Positions 35,110-44,092 of a DNA stretch of 64,000 bases are shown piece after piece (position 1 is the stretch's first letter; each line of letters opens with the position of its first letter). The notes beneath the pieces were generated by a model. It made no database searches, was not told the origin of the DNA, and saw only the letters and a list, made by a program, of their open reading frames with translations. The DNA comes from Dactylosporangium sucinum (lineage in GTDB: Bacteria > Actinomycetota > Actinomycetes > Mycobacteriales > Micromonosporaceae). The stretch is taken from the NCBI RefSeq assembly GCF_014647515.1, contig NZ_BMPI01000055.1, positions 1,627-65,626 of the forward strand. The letters run 5' to 3'. The position numbers were made by a program, and so were the translations under genes.

Positions 35110-35775
35110 ATGCCCGAGATCCTGCGCCGCAACGCGACGTTCCTCGTTCTGGTAGCTTTCGCTGCCGCATCTGCCGCCGTCGTGTGGTTCACGTTGCCGC
35201 ACGACCGCGAGGTCAAATCGCTCGGCATCTTCCTGTTCAAACTTCTGCCGTTCGTGTTCGCCGTCGAGGCGATCGCCCGGGTCGACCTCGACCTCGCCCG
35301 GCGTCTCCACCTGGCACGCATCCTCATCCCCGCCGCATTCTGTGTATTCCTCCTGTACTTCGTACCGAAGATCTTCTTCTATCTCGACGACTTCCCAACC
35401 GTCTACTACCACGTGCTTGTCTTGACGCCAGTCGTCATCGCCGCCCTCGTCCTGGCGTACCGCCTTGGCGGCGGCACCGCCGGCAACGTCCGTCGCATCG
35501 GATACGCCTCGCTGCTCATCATGATCTCCGGTCTGGAGGACCTGGCCTTCCTGACGATCAACAACCACACCGACCCCAGATGGAGCACAATCCCGGAGGT
35601 CTGGAGCTGGGCGTCGCACATGACCGTCTTCCTCGGCCATCCGCCGACCAAGTACGAAGCCTATGCACTCATCGCGGCGCGTGTTGCGCTCGCACTCATC
35701 ATCCTGGCCACCCCGAGCCGATGGTTTGAGCGGCTGCGACCCGGCTCCCGCCGGAGTTCTCGCCCGGCAAACTGA
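35110..35775 (+). CDS. Hypothetical integral membrane protein
   Basis: 221 aa with about six predicted membrane helices (including residues 8-28, 36-52, 68-88, 100-118, 130-148 and 178-200). Polar residues HDRE and a FFYLDDFPTVYYHV segment lie between helices. The ATG has GGAG 8 nt upstream. I do not recognise the family. It is the last gene of the stretch marked by BlaI-type operators, with one at 34898. Confidence 0.75.
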   Translation: MPEILRRNATFLVLVAFAAASAAVVWFTLPHDREVKSLGIFLFKLLPFVFAVEAIARVDLDLARRLHLARILIPAAFCVFLLYFVPKIFFYLDDFPTVYYHVLVLTPVVIAALVLAYRLGGGTAGNVRRIGYASLLIMISGLEDLAFLTINNHTDPRWSTIPEVWSWASHMTVFLGHPPTKYEAYALIAARVALALIILATPSRWFERLRPGSRRSSRPAN

Positions 35776-35897
35776 CCTGGCCCGCAGCGGGCGCCAGCAG
35801 TACCCGCGGGTGTCGGTGGTCCAGCCGGGGGCCGCACCCTGACCGCAGGCGTCCGGCCCGATGTCGCGATGACACCCGGTCCGCGCCAGGACCTGCA

Positions 35898-37211
35898 CTA
35901 CTCGGTCAGGCTCAGGTGGCGCGACTCGGGAATGGACGTCAGGGCGATCAAGCCGATCAGGAGCCCGCAGACCAGCACGACGGTCAACCACACTGTCGAC
36001 GAGGTCTGCGCGATCAGCCACTCCGCCACGAAGGGTGTGGGTGCACCGCCGATGACGTTGCCGAGCGTGAATATTGTGGCGTGTCCTGAAAGCCGGACCT
36101 TCGTCGGGAACGGTTCGGCCAGCATCGCCGGAAGCGCCCCGTATCCAAGCAGAGACATCGGAAGTGTCAGTATGCTGCCGAGCAACATGAGCCCCCACAT
36201 CTTGGTGTTGAGCAGGGGGAAGTAGGCCAGCATGCCGCCAATCGTCAGCACCAGGGACGCCGCGAGGACTGCCCGCCGACCGAATCGGTCGCTGAGCCGT
36301 CCGCCGGCGACGACGGTGACGGCCCCGACCGAGTTCGCGGCCAGCAGCAGGTACAGGCCGATGTGCGGAGGCATCTTCAACACGTCGCTGATGTAGTGCA
36401 GCGAGAAGATCGCAACGACATAGTAGAGCGCCACCTGCGGCGTCCACACCAGTGTCAGTCGAAAAACGACTCCCGGGAAGTCGTGGATGACCGCGACCAA
36501 CGGGGCTCGAGTACGCCGCTCGGTCCCCGATGCCACCTCGAACATGGGCGACTCGGCGACCTTCATCCGGATGAAGAGCCCGACGAAGGCCATCAGGAAG
36601 CCCACGACGAAGGGGATCCGCCAGGTCGTCGCCAGGAAGGCCTGCCTGCCGCCAATCGCCTCGGTGAGGACCAGGGTGACCGTCACCAGGATCTGGCCGA
36701 GTGGCGAGCCCAGGTTCACCAGGGCGCCCACCAACCCGCGCTTTCCGGCCGGCGCGTATTCGACGGCCATGACCTGAGCGGTGCTCGTCTCGCCCCCGAG
36801 GCTCAGCCCTTGTACGCACCGCAGGAGCAGCAGCAGGATCGGCGCCGCCAAACCGATGGCGTGGTAACCCGGCAGTACCGCGATGCCCAAGGAGGCGAAG
36901 CTCATCATCAGCAGGGCGACGACGAGCATCCGCTTGCGCCCGATGCGGTCGCCGAAGTGCGCGAACACCAGGGCACCCAGCGGCCGGACGAGCAGTCCGA
37001 CGCCGAACGAGGCGAACGACGCGAGGACGCCGGCGGCTCCCGACAACGGTGGAAAGAAGAGTTGCGGAAACACCAGCGCAGCGACCACACCGTACAGGCC
37101 GAAATCGAACCACTCGAGCGTCGTGCCCACGGACATGCCCGCGATGGCGCGGCCCTGTGCCCGGATCGAGGTCGGCCTGCGATCAGGAGTCCTCGGTGGA
37201 TCGTTGCACAT
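35898..37211 (-). CDS. MFS transporter, metabolite:H+ symporter (MHS) family
   Basis: 437 aa, 12 membrane helices. MHS hallmarks: GTTLEWFDFGLYG near the N-terminus and the loop 2-3 motif HFGDRIGRKRML, with a second copy GRLSDRFGRRAVL in loop 8-9. Family members import shikimate, proline, citrate, dicarboxylates or aromatic acids with protons. The aromatic-acid genes to the right make an aromatic or organic acid plausible, but no sequence feature fixes the substrate. Stands alone on the minus strand. Confidence 0.88.
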   Translation of the reverse strand: MCNDPPRTPDRRPTSIRAQGRAIAGMSVGTTLEWFDFGLYGVVAALVFPQLFFPPLSGAAGVLASFASFGVGLLVRPLGALVFAHFGDRIGRKRMLVVALLMMSFASLGIAVLPGYHAIGLAAPILLLLLRCVQGLSLGGETSTAQVMAVEYAPAGKRGLVGALVNLGSPLGQILVTVTLVLTEAIGGRQAFLATTWRIPFVVGFLMAFVGLFIRMKVAESPMFEVASGTERRTRAPLVAVIHDFPGVVFRLTLVWTPQVALYYVVAIFSLHYISDVLKMPPHIGLYLLLAANSVGAVTVVAGGRLSDRFGRRAVLAASLVLTIGGMLAYFPLLNTKMWGLMLLGSILTLPMSLLGYGALPAMLAEPFPTKVRLSGHATIFTLGNVIGGAPTPFVAEWLIAQTSSTVWLTVVLVCGLLIGLIALTSIPESRHLSLTE

Positions 37212-37552
37212 GGGAACCTTTCAGAAGGGCAGGAGCGGTGTCCCGACCGGCCTGCTCAAGCACAAGTACCGCCGAGAAGCCCAGGGACACGATGGGCGGC
37301 CGGACTTTTGCCGTCACGGTGACCGGGCCACGGTGACATCGAGGACGCAGCATTGACGAAGGGCGCCCATGGCCGGGCGGCGTGCCAGTTTCCGGTCTGC
37401 CGTACGGCCGGGTACAGCGATCGGGCCCAGCTTCGGCGCCGGAAGGCATTGTGACCCCCGCGATACGCTCGTTAGGGAACGTACTGGCGCCCAGTGTGAG
37501 CGAAATGGTTATGCGTTGTCCTTCACCGGCGAGCGAAGGTTCCGCACCACCT
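37212..37552. other. Divergent promoter region
   Basis: About 340 bp between the MHS transporter and histidine kinase starts. No ORF with a start signal and no clear operator is seen apart from the tandem repeat at 37553. Confidence 0.45.
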
Positions 37553-37587
37553 AGGTACCGAGGAGCGACGAGGTACCGAGGAGCGAC
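37553..37587. repeat. Tandem 18-bp repeat duplicating the kinase ribosome-binding site
   Basis: AGGTACCGAGGAGCGACG (37553-37570) is followed directly by AGGTACCGAGGAGCGAC (37571-37587) and then the ATG of the kinase. Each copy contains GAGGAG; only the second is at ribosome-binding distance. A replication-slippage duplication or a tunable leader. Confidence 0.8.
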
Positions 37588-39273
37588 ATGGCCAGCGCGC
37601 TGGGTGGGCTGAACCGTCGGACGGTCCGCGCAGGTGTCGTCGTGCTGCTCATCGTCGCCGCCGTGTTCGGCGTCGTCCTGTTCGCGGTCGGCGAGCAGCG
37701 GGCGACCGCTCGCACGTTCGTCCACCCCCGGGACGTGTCGGTCCAGCGACCCTCCCTCGACACGCAGAACGCGCAGCACGGATGCACACTCCCCGGCGAT
37801 GCGAGCTCCGCCGGGAGGTGCCAGGCGGAGCGGGCCGCCGTCCCCGCGGCGAGCCTCAGGGCGAGCGAGCGGCAACTCGACTCGGCGCGTGATGAGCACA
37901 ACCGGGTGATCACCGACCGCGAGATCGTCGCGCTCAGCCTCGGCCTGGCCGTCTCGGTATGTGTCATCACCCTGATCGGCTGGTACCGGAGCAGGATCAT
38001 GATCCGCAGGGGGGCGGTCATGGCCGACCGGCTCGCCGGCGGCGATCTCAGCGCACGCATGCCCGAGACCGGCAAAGCTGAGGTCGGCCGGCTCGAACGA
38101 TCGTTCAACATCATGGCTGCCTCGCTCGAACACAGCCACCGCGAGCTGACCCAGTTCGTTGAGACACAGACCGCATTGCGTCGCGTCGCCACGCTTGTCG
38201 CTCGAGGTGTCCCGCCGAGCGACGTCATGGCGGCGGTCGCCGAGGAACTGGCGCGGCTCATCGGTACCGACACCGCCCGCATCTTCCGGTACGAGGCCAA
38301 CGGCACCACGACTGTCGTGGCAGCTTTCGGCAGACCCGACTTGGCGCTCCCGGTCGGCACGCACGTATCGCTGGAGGGCGGGCCCACCGTTACGGCGCTC
38401 GTGCTGCGCACCGGTCGACCCGCCCGGGTGGACAACTTCGATGACGCGTCCGGCCCACTCGCGGCATACGCGCGCAGGCACGGGATCCAGGCGGCAGTCG
38501 GCGCCCCGATTCACGTCGGTGGCCGCCTCTGGGGAGCCACGACGGCCGCCTCGACGACCGGCGAACCGCCTCCCCCCGACGCTGAAGCCCGCCTCGCCGA
38601 GTGCACCGACCTGATCGGAACTGCCATCGCGAACGCTCAGACCCACGCCGAGCTGATCGCGTCGCGGGCCCGGGTTGTGCTCGCCACCGATCAGGCGCGC
38701 CGGCGGATCGAGCGCGACCTGCACGACGGCGTCCAGCAGCGACTCGTTTCGCTCGGGCTGGAGGTACGTCGCGCCGAAGCCAACGTGCCGCCGGAGATGG
38801 CCGAGCTGCGGGGACAGCTGTCCGCCGTCGTGTCCGGGCTGACCGGCACGCTGGACGACGTGCGGGAGATCTCCCGCGGCGTCCACCCGGCGATCCTGAC
38901 GGAGGGTGGCCTGCGGCTGGCACTCAAGGGGCTGGCCCGCCGTTCCGCTGTGCCGGTGGAGCTCGACCTGCAGCTGCAGGACCGCCTCCCCGAACCCGTC
39001 GAGGTCGCGGCGTACTACGTCGTCACCGAGGCGCTGGCCAACGCGGCCAAGCATGCGCGCGCCTCGCTCATCCGGATCAGCGCGCTCGTCGAAGACGGTT
39101 GTCTGTCCGTGTCGGTTCGCGACGACGGCGTCGGTGGCGCCGATGCAGGGCACGGCTCCGGCCTTGTCGGCCTCACCGACCGGGTCGAAGCGCTGGGTGG
39201 AACGATGACCGTCGACAGCCCCGCCCACCAGGGCACGCTGCTGCGGATCACGCTGCCCCTCGCCGCCGCCTGA
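37588..39273 (+). CDS. Orphan sensor histidine kinase (HAMP-GAF-HisKA_3-HATPase)
   Basis: 561 aa. Membrane helix at about 14-34, short extracytoplasmic loop with two cysteines (HGCTLPGD and GRCQAE), second helix about 112-132, HAMP linker (about 135-185), GAF domain (about 205-355), then HisKA_3 with phospho-acceptor His379 in RRIERDLHDGVQQRL. The HATPase domain has the N box ALANAAKHA and G box HGSGLVGLTDRVEALGG. Family: NarL-type two-component systems. No response regulator gene is adjacent, so the partner is elsewhere. The sensed signal is unknown; the paired Cys in the loop hints at redox or metal. Confidence 0.9.
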   Translation: MASALGGLNRRTVRAGVVVLLIVAAVFGVVLFAVGEQRATARTFVHPRDVSVQRPSLDTQNAQHGCTLPGDASSAGRCQAERAAVPAASLRASERQLDSARDEHNRVITDREIVALSLGLAVSVCVITLIGWYRSRIMIRRGAVMADRLAGGDLSARMPETGKAEVGRLERSFNIMAASLEHSHRELTQFVETQTALRRVATLVARGVPPSDVMAAVAEELARLIGTDTARIFRYEANGTTTVVAAFGRPDLALPVGTHVSLEGGPTVTALVLRTGRPARVDNFDDASGPLAAYARRHGIQAAVGAPIHVGGRLWGATTAASTTGEPPPPDAEARLAECTDLIGTAIANAQTHAELIASRARVVLATDQARRRIERDLHDGVQQRLVSLGLEVRRAEANVPPEMAELRGQLSAVVSGLTGTLDDVREISRGVHPAILTEGGLRLALKGLARRSAVPVELDLQLQDRLPEPVEVAAYYVVTEALANAAKHARASLIRISALVEDGCLSVSVRDDGVGGADAGHGSGLVGLTDRVEALGGTMTVDSPAHQGTLLRITLPLAAA

Positions 39274-39394
39274 GGTCCGGCCCGGGCAGCACCTCGATCA
39301 TCGCGGCCGTCGCGGAGAAGAAGACCAGCTGTTACACACCCGCGGCGCCGGGTCTGGAGGACGTCCCACGCCGGTCGTTCGTGTCGAGCGGGCG

Positions 39395-40048
39395 TCATGA
39401 CGTTCTGTCGTCGAGGGGCACCGGTACCCGTTGCCGGAGCTCTTCGAAGCTGATGCCGAACAGGTCGCGGACGCGTACGCCGCCCGAGCGGTCCAGTAGG
39501 AACACGGCGTGGTCGGTGTACACGCGCGAGACGCACCGCACGCCGGTCAGCGGGTAGGAACAGGCGGGCACGAGCTTGCTGGAGCCGTCCTTCGCGAAGA
39601 GGGTCATCATCACGAAGGTCTCCCGGGCGCCGATGGCGAGGTCCATCGCGCCGCCGACGGCGGGGATGTCGTCGGGGCGGCCGGTGTGCCAGTTGGCGAG
39701 GTCGCCGGTCGCCGACACCTGGTATGCGCCGAGCACGCAACAGTCGAGGTGGCCGCCGCGCATCATGGCGAACGAGTCGGCGTGGTGGAAGTAGGCGGCG
39801 CCGGGCCGTTCCGTAACGGGGATCTTGCCGGCGTTGATGAGCTCCGGGTCGACGTCCTCGCCGTGCGCCTCGGGACCCATGCCGAGCAGGCCGTTCTCGG
39901 TGTGCAGGACCACCCCGGCGTCCGGTGCGAAGTGGTTGGACACCTTGGTCGGCAGGCCGATGCCGAGGTTGACGAAGGCGCCGCGCGGGATGTCGGCCGC
40001 GACCGCGGCGGCGAGGGCGTCGCCGTCGAGACGGTGGTCGAGGATCAC
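39395..40048 (-). CDS. pcaJ: 3-oxoadipate CoA-transferase beta subunit
   Basis: 217 aa. Class I CoA-transferase B subunit with catalytic Glu in SENGL-like TENGLLGMGP and the nucleotide-type start VNLGIGLPTKV. With PcaI it moves CoA from succinyl-CoA to 3-oxoadipate, the penultimate step of protocatechuate breakdown. The start overlaps the pcaI stop by 4 nt. Last gene of the pca operon; no thiolase gene (pcaF) follows. Confidence 0.92.
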   Translation of the reverse strand: MILDHRLDGDALAAAVAADIPRGAFVNLGIGLPTKVSNHFAPDAGVVLHTENGLLGMGPEAHGEDVDPELINAGKIPVTERPGAAYFHHADSFAMMRGGHLDCCVLGAYQVSATGDLANWHTGRPDDIPAVGGAMDLAIGARETFVMMTLFAKDGSSKLVPACSYPLTGVRCVSRVYTDHAVFLLDRSGGVRVRDLFGISFEELRQRVPVPLDDRTS

Positions 40049-40737
40049 GATTGCACCGGTTTCCTGTGTACTGGCTGTGGCGCGACGAGGACGACCCGGT
40101 CGACGTATACGGATGGCGTGACGACGTGCTCGGGATCGATGCCGCCGACGGGAACGATCGAGCGGACCTGGACGACGGTGACGCGGGCGGCCGCCGCCAT
40201 GATCGGGCCGAAGTTCCGGGCCGTCTTGCGGTACGTCAGGTTGCCGGTGGTGTCGGACGTCTGCGCGCTGATGAGGGCGTAGTCGGCGGGCAGCGGATGC
40301 TCCAGGACGTAGCCGCGGCCGCCGATCACTCTCGTCTCCTTGCCCTCGGCGAGGGGCGTGCCGAAGCCGGTGGGGGTGAAGAACGCACCGATGCCGGCGC
40401 CGGCGGCGCGGATGCGTTCCGCGAGGTTGCCCTGCGGCACCAGCTCCAGTTCGATCTCGCCGGCACGGTACCGCCGGTCGAAGTGCCAGGAGTCGGCCTG
40501 CCGCGGGAAGGAGCAGATGATCCGCCGGACCCGGCCCCTGGCGATGAGCGCGGCGAGTCCGCGGTCGCCGTTGCCGGCGTTGTTGTTGATCACAGTGAGG
40601 TCGGACGCGCCGCCGTCGATCAACGCCTCGATGAGCTCGACCGGCTGGCCCGCGTGGCCGAACCCGCCGAGCATGACGGTCGAGGAGTCGGGGATCCCGG
40701 CCACCGCCTCGGCCGGTGTGGCGGAAAAGCTGATCAT
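40045..40737 (-). CDS. pcaI: 3-oxoadipate CoA-transferase alpha subunit
   Basis: 230 aa. Class I CoA-transferase A subunit: LGGFGHAGQPVELIEAL near the N-terminus and later GAFFTPTGFGTPLAEGKE. Forms the heterodimer with PcaJ. ATG 40737 overlaps the pcaD stop (ATGA) and its own stop overlaps pcaJ. Confidence 0.92.
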   Translation of the reverse strand: MISFSATPAEAVAGIPDSSTVMLGGFGHAGQPVELIEALIDGGASDLTVINNNAGNGDRGLAALIARGRVRRIICSFPRQADSWHFDRRYRAGEIELELVPQGNLAERIRAAGAGIGAFFTPTGFGTPLAEGKETRVIGGRGYVLEHPLPADYALISAQTSDTTGNLTYRKTARNFGPIMAAAARVTVVQVRSIVPVGGIDPEHVVTPSVYVDRVVLVAPQPVHRKPVQS

Positions 40738-41501
40738 CGTGTGCCGCCCTCGTTCCCCAGCCTTCGCGGAAGGTGCATGGCGCGCCGGAGCGCGTCGGTC
40801 GTGGCCGCGGGACGTTCGGCCGGTGGCAGGTGGCCGCAGCCGGCCAGGACGGTCGGGTGCAGGTCCGCGACGGCGGAAGGCGGGACCACGACGTCGAGCT
40901 CGCCGGGCAGGACGGCCAGCGGAACGGCCGGCTCGCGGCCCCGCAGGTCGAACGCGGCGAGGGCCTCGCAGGCCAGGGCGTAGGACTCGGGGTCGGTGTC
41001 GGTCAGCGCCCGCAGCAGCGCCGTCGCGACGCCTGGTTCGCGGCCGGTGAACCCGGGGGCGAACCAGCGTTCGGCGGCGCCGGCCACGAGCGCCGCCGTT
41101 CCGGCCCGCCGGACGAGGGCGGCCCGCTCGTGCCAGGCGTCGCTCGTGCCGATGCGGGGCGCCGAGGCGATGGCGGCGACGCCGGCGAACGGCGTCGGGC
41201 GGGTGGCGAGTTGGAAGCCCACCGAGCCGCCCAGGGAGACGCCGGCGTACCAGATCCGCCGCCCTGCGCCTGCCCAGCCCCGCGCGAGGCCGGTGATCGC
41301 GTCGGCGAGGTCGGCGACGGTGAACGGCGTGCCGGCCGCCGGCGACCGGCCGTGCCCCGGCAGGTCCCAGCCGATCACCTCGACGTCGGCGGCCAGCAGC
41401 GCCGCCGCGCGGCCCCAGAGGGCCTCGACGGAGGTGCCGAGCGACGGTCCGAGCACCAGCAGGTCCGCGCCGGATCCACCGAACCGGGTCGTGGTGATCA
41501 T
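40734..41501 (-). CDS. pcaD: 3-oxoadipate enol-lactone hydrolase
   Basis: 255 aa alpha/beta hydrolase. Nucleophile elbow GVSLGG with Ser near residue 91, oxyanion/HG-type GPSLGTS at the N-terminus, Asp in GELDVVVP and His in GCGHLPPAERP. Many actinobacteria fuse this enzyme to 4-carboxymuconolactone decarboxylase as PcaL; here it ends at hydrolase length and no decarboxylase domain is present. Overlaps pcaB and pcaI by 4 nt each. Confidence 0.9.
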   Translation of the reverse strand: MITTTRFGGSGADLLVLGPSLGTSVEALWGRAAALLAADVEVIGWDLPGHGRSPAAGTPFTVADLADAITGLARGWAGAGRRIWYAGVSLGGSVGFQLATRPTPFAGVAAIASAPRIGTSDAWHERAALVRRAGTAALVAGAAERWFAPGFTGREPGVATALLRALTDTDPESYALACEALAAFDLRGREPAVPLAVLPGELDVVVPPSAVADLHPTVLAGCGHLPPAERPAATTDALRRAMHLPRRLGNEGGTR

Positions 41502-42697
41502 GCCGGTACCGCCACCGCGGCGTGCCGGGCCAGGGCCCGGTCGACCAGGGCGGCGGCAACGCCCAGATACCCGGTCACGTCGCCGGCTCCTGGGCCGTCG
41601 CGCTCGGCCAGCAGGTCGGCGGCGGCGTTCTGGGCGCGGCGGCGCATGACGTCCGCGTGCACCCGGAGATCGCGGGTGAGCTCCGCGGCCTGGTTCGCCG
41701 CGGTCGCGACGAGGAGGAGCAGTGACCGCAGCGACGGCCACTCGGTGTGCCAGGCGCCGTCGGGCCGCTCGTCGACCGCCTGTGCGGCGGCGAGGTGGAG
41801 CTGGGCCGCCAGCAGCGGTGCCCGGGCCGCGGCGCTGCGGATGAGGACGCTGAGCACCGGGTTCCGCTTGTGCGGCATGGTGGAGGACCCGCCCCGTCCG
41901 GCGACCGGGCCCTCCTGCAGCTCGCCGAACTCGGGCCGGGAGAGCAGCGCGACGTCGGCGGCGATCACGCCGAGCGCGTCGGTGACGGTCACCAGCGCGT
42001 CGCCGAGACGCGTGACGGGTGTGCGCCGCGTGTGCCAGGGCAGGCCCGGGTCCGCGAGGTCGAGGGATGCGGCGAAGCCGCGGGCCGTGGTGAGCGGGTC
42101 CGGGACGGTGGCGGCAAGCAGCGAGAGCGTGCCGGCGGCCCCGCCGCACTGCGCGGGAAGGCCGGCACGGGTCGCGATGATGATGCCCAGTGCGTCGAGC
42201 ACGCCGGTCAGCCACTGAGCTGCCTTCAGCCCGAACGTGATCGGTACCGCGTGCTGGGTGAGGGTCCGGCCGGCCATCGGGGTGTGCCGGTGCCGGTGGG
42301 CGTGGGCCGCCAGCGCGTCGGCGGTGGTCCGCAGGTCGTCACCCAGCCGCTCCAGAACCCGGGCGGCGAGCAGCATCAGCGCCGTGTCGAGGACGTCCTG
42401 GCTGGTGAGCCCGCGGTGCACGAGCGCGGCGGCCGTGGGGTCGGCAACCCTGGCGCGCAGCTCGCGGACCAGCGGCACCACCGGGTTGCCGGCCGCCTCC
42501 GCCGCGGCGACCAGGCCGGGCGGCGAAGGGGTGCAGCGCGCCGCGGCGGCAATGGCGCGCACCTGCTCGGCCGATGCGACGCCGGCGCGGCCGAGGGCCT
42601 GCCCCCACGCCGTCTCCACGGTCAGCATCGCCTGGACCACGGCGTCGTCGTCGACCAGTTCGGCGGCGCGGTGGCTGCCCGGTTGGAGGAGGGTCAC
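41498..42697 (-). CDS. pcaB: 3-carboxy-cis,cis-muconate cycloisomerase
   Basis: 399 aa, fumarase/aspartase superfamily. Superfamily signature GGSSTMPHKRNPVLS near residue 265, preceding helices TLTQHAVPITFG, and start pattern TVETAWGQALGRAG. Converts 3-carboxymuconate to 4-carboxymuconolactone. Overlaps pcaG and pcaD by 4 nt. The next enzyme, PcaC, is not encoded in this window. Confidence 0.92.
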   Translation of the reverse strand: MTLLQPGSHRAAELVDDDAVVQAMLTVETAWGQALGRAGVASAEQVRAIAAAARCTPSPPGLVAAAEAAGNPVVPLVRELRARVADPTAAALVHRGLTSQDVLDTALMLLAARVLERLGDDLRTTADALAAHAHRHRHTPMAGRTLTQHAVPITFGLKAAQWLTGVLDALGIIIATRAGLPAQCGGAAGTLSLLAATVPDPLTTARGFAASLDLADPGLPWHTRRTPVTRLGDALVTVTDALGVIAADVALLSRPEFGELQEGPVAGRGGSSTMPHKRNPVLSVLIRSAAARAPLLAAQLHLAAAQAVDERPDGAWHTEWPSLRSLLLLVATAANQAAELTRDLRVHADVMRRRAQNAAADLLAERDGPGAGDVTGYLGVAAALVDRALARHAAVAVPA

Positions 42698-43260
42698 CGG
42701 TACGCTCCGTGCTGAGGAAACGCGAGGAACGTGGTCTCGTCGGGGCCCTGGAGGCGGATGTCGAACCGGAGGTCCCCGGTGGCGTCACGTTCGGCGATGA
42801 GGGTCGCCCGTTCCGTCGGGTCGAGCGCGCTCAGCAGCGGGTCGTCCTCGAGGCCCGGACCGGGGACGTAGGCCCGGGTGAACAGCCGGTCGAGCAGCCC
42901 GCGGGCGAAGACCGCGACGGCGAAGAACGCGGCCCGGCCGGGATACGCCGGGCCGGGAACGACGGTGGTGAACGAGTAGCGGCCGGCCGAGTCGACGGCG
43001 GCGCGGCCCCATCCGGTGAAGCGGGTGCCGTCGCGGCGCAGCGCCCCGTCCACGGCCGGCACGACGCCGTCCGGGCCGGCCTGCCGGATCTCCAGCAGCG
43101 CGTCGGGGACCGGCATGCCGTCGCCGTCGGACACGGTGCCGTACAGGCGGATCGCGGCCGGGTCTGCCGGGGGGACGAGTTCGTGACCGCGCGGGTACGG
43201 CAGTGCGAAGCCGTAGAAGGGGCCGACCGTCTGGCCGGGCGTGGGCGGCAGCGGGCTCAT
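42694..43260 (-). CDS. pcaG: Protocatechuate 3,4-dioxygenase alpha subunit
   Basis: 188 aa. Intradiol dioxygenase fold with TPGQTVGPFYGFALPY at the start and later RFTGWGRAAVDSAGRYSF. The iron ligands sit on PcaH; the alpha subunit lacks the HIH motif, as expected. The ATG overlaps the pcaH stop by 4 nt. Confidence 0.92.
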   Translation of the reverse strand: MSPLPPTPGQTVGPFYGFALPYPRGHELVPPADPAAIRLYGTVSDGDGMPVPDALLEIRQAGPDGVVPAVDGALRRDGTRFTGWGRAAVDSAGRYSFTTVVPGPAYPGRAAFFAVAVFARGLLDRLFTRAYVPGPGLEDDPLLSALDPTERATLIAERDATGDLRFDIRLQGPDETTFLAFPQHGAYR

Positions 43261-44021
43261 CGCGCCTCCTCGTCGAGCGGCGTGCGGTGGGCTCCGCCGA
43301 GCACGACGTCCCAGCGGTAGCCGAGCAGCCATTCGTGCTCCGACAGGTCGTGGTCGTACGTGGCCACGAGCCGCTCCCGGGCGCGGGGGTCGGTGATCGA
43401 CTGGTAGATCGGATCCAGGGCGAACAGCGGGTCGCCCGGGAAGTACATCTGCGTGACCAGCCGCTGGGTGAAGTCCGTGCCGAACAGGGAGAAGTGGATG
43501 TGCGCGGGCCGCCAGGCGTTGCGGTGGTTGCGCCACGGGTACGGCCCGGGCTTGATCGTGACGAAGCGGTAGCCGCCGTTGTCGTCGGTGAGGCACCGGC
43601 CCGCCCCGGTGAAGTGCGGGTCGACGGCGGACGGGTGCTGGTCGCGTTTGTGGATGTAGCGGCCGCCGGCGTTGGCCTGCCAGATCTCCACCAGCTGGTG
43701 GCGCACCGGCCGGCCGTCGCCGTCGAGCACCCGCCCCTGCACCACGATCCGCTCGCCGATCGGCTCGCCGCCGTGCTGGATGGTCAGGTCGGCTTCGAGC
43801 GGGTCGACGTCGCTGGGACCGAACACGGGGGCCAGCAGTTCGGCGGCTTCCGGGTCGGCGTGCCGGAGGTCCTTGGTCGGGTGGCGCAGCGTGGAGCCGC
43901 GGTAGGGCGGGAAGGCGAGCAGCGGCTGGCGCGCGGGGTTCCCGCGGGCGTGCAGCGCCGCGATCTCGGTGGAGATCTGCCGCTGCGACGCCAGCCCGGC
44001 ATCTCGGGAGGTCGGAGTCAC
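43257..44021 (-). CDS. pcaH: Protocatechuate 3,4-dioxygenase beta subunit (Fe3+ site)
   Basis: 254 aa. All four iron-ligand contexts are present: Tyr in GGRYIHKRD, Tyr in GPYPW, and the two His of AHIHFSLFG. Cleaves protocatechuate to 3-carboxymuconate. GTG start 44021. First gene of pcaHGBDIJ, divergent from an IclR regulator with several palindromes in between. Operon-wide regulation by that regulator is the expected arrangement. Confidence 0.93.
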   Translation of the reverse strand: MTPTSRDAGLASQRQISTEIAALHARGNPARQPLLAFPPYRGSTLRHPTKDLRHADPEAAELLAPVFGPSDVDPLEADLTIQHGGEPIGERIVVQGRVLDGDGRPVRHQLVEIWQANAGGRYIHKRDQHPSAVDPHFTGAGRCLTDDNGGYRFVTIKPGPYPWRNHRNAWRPAHIHFSLFGTDFTQRLVTQMYFPGDPLFALDPIYQSITDPRARERLVATYDHDLSEHEWLLGYRWDVVLGGAHRTPLDEEAR

Positions 44022-44027
44022 GGTGCC

Positions 44028-44083
44028 GAACCGTACGGAACCCCGGCGTGAGCGGTCTACGCTTCCCTTCCACTCAGTGGAAG
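44028..44083. promoter_or_regulatory. Operator region between pcaH and the IclR regulator
   Basis: A perfect palindrome CTTCCACT-C-AGTGGAAG lies at 44067-44083, just upstream of the IclR start. A second near-palindrome GAACCGTACGGAAC lies at about 44028-44041, close to the pcaH start, and resembles the TTCCGT-type repeats at 44913-44940. Likely IclR binding sites, by position and symmetry. Confidence 0.6.
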
Positions 44084-44092
44084 GACAGCGAA

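Noticed and set aside
36418..36437. CATAGTA resembling a BlaI arm
   Set aside because: Lies inside the MHS transporter coding sequence and has no matching left arm.
40734..41501. PcaL (fused PcaD-PcaC)
   Set aside because: The protein ends at hydrolase length and contains no carboxymuconolactone decarboxylase region.
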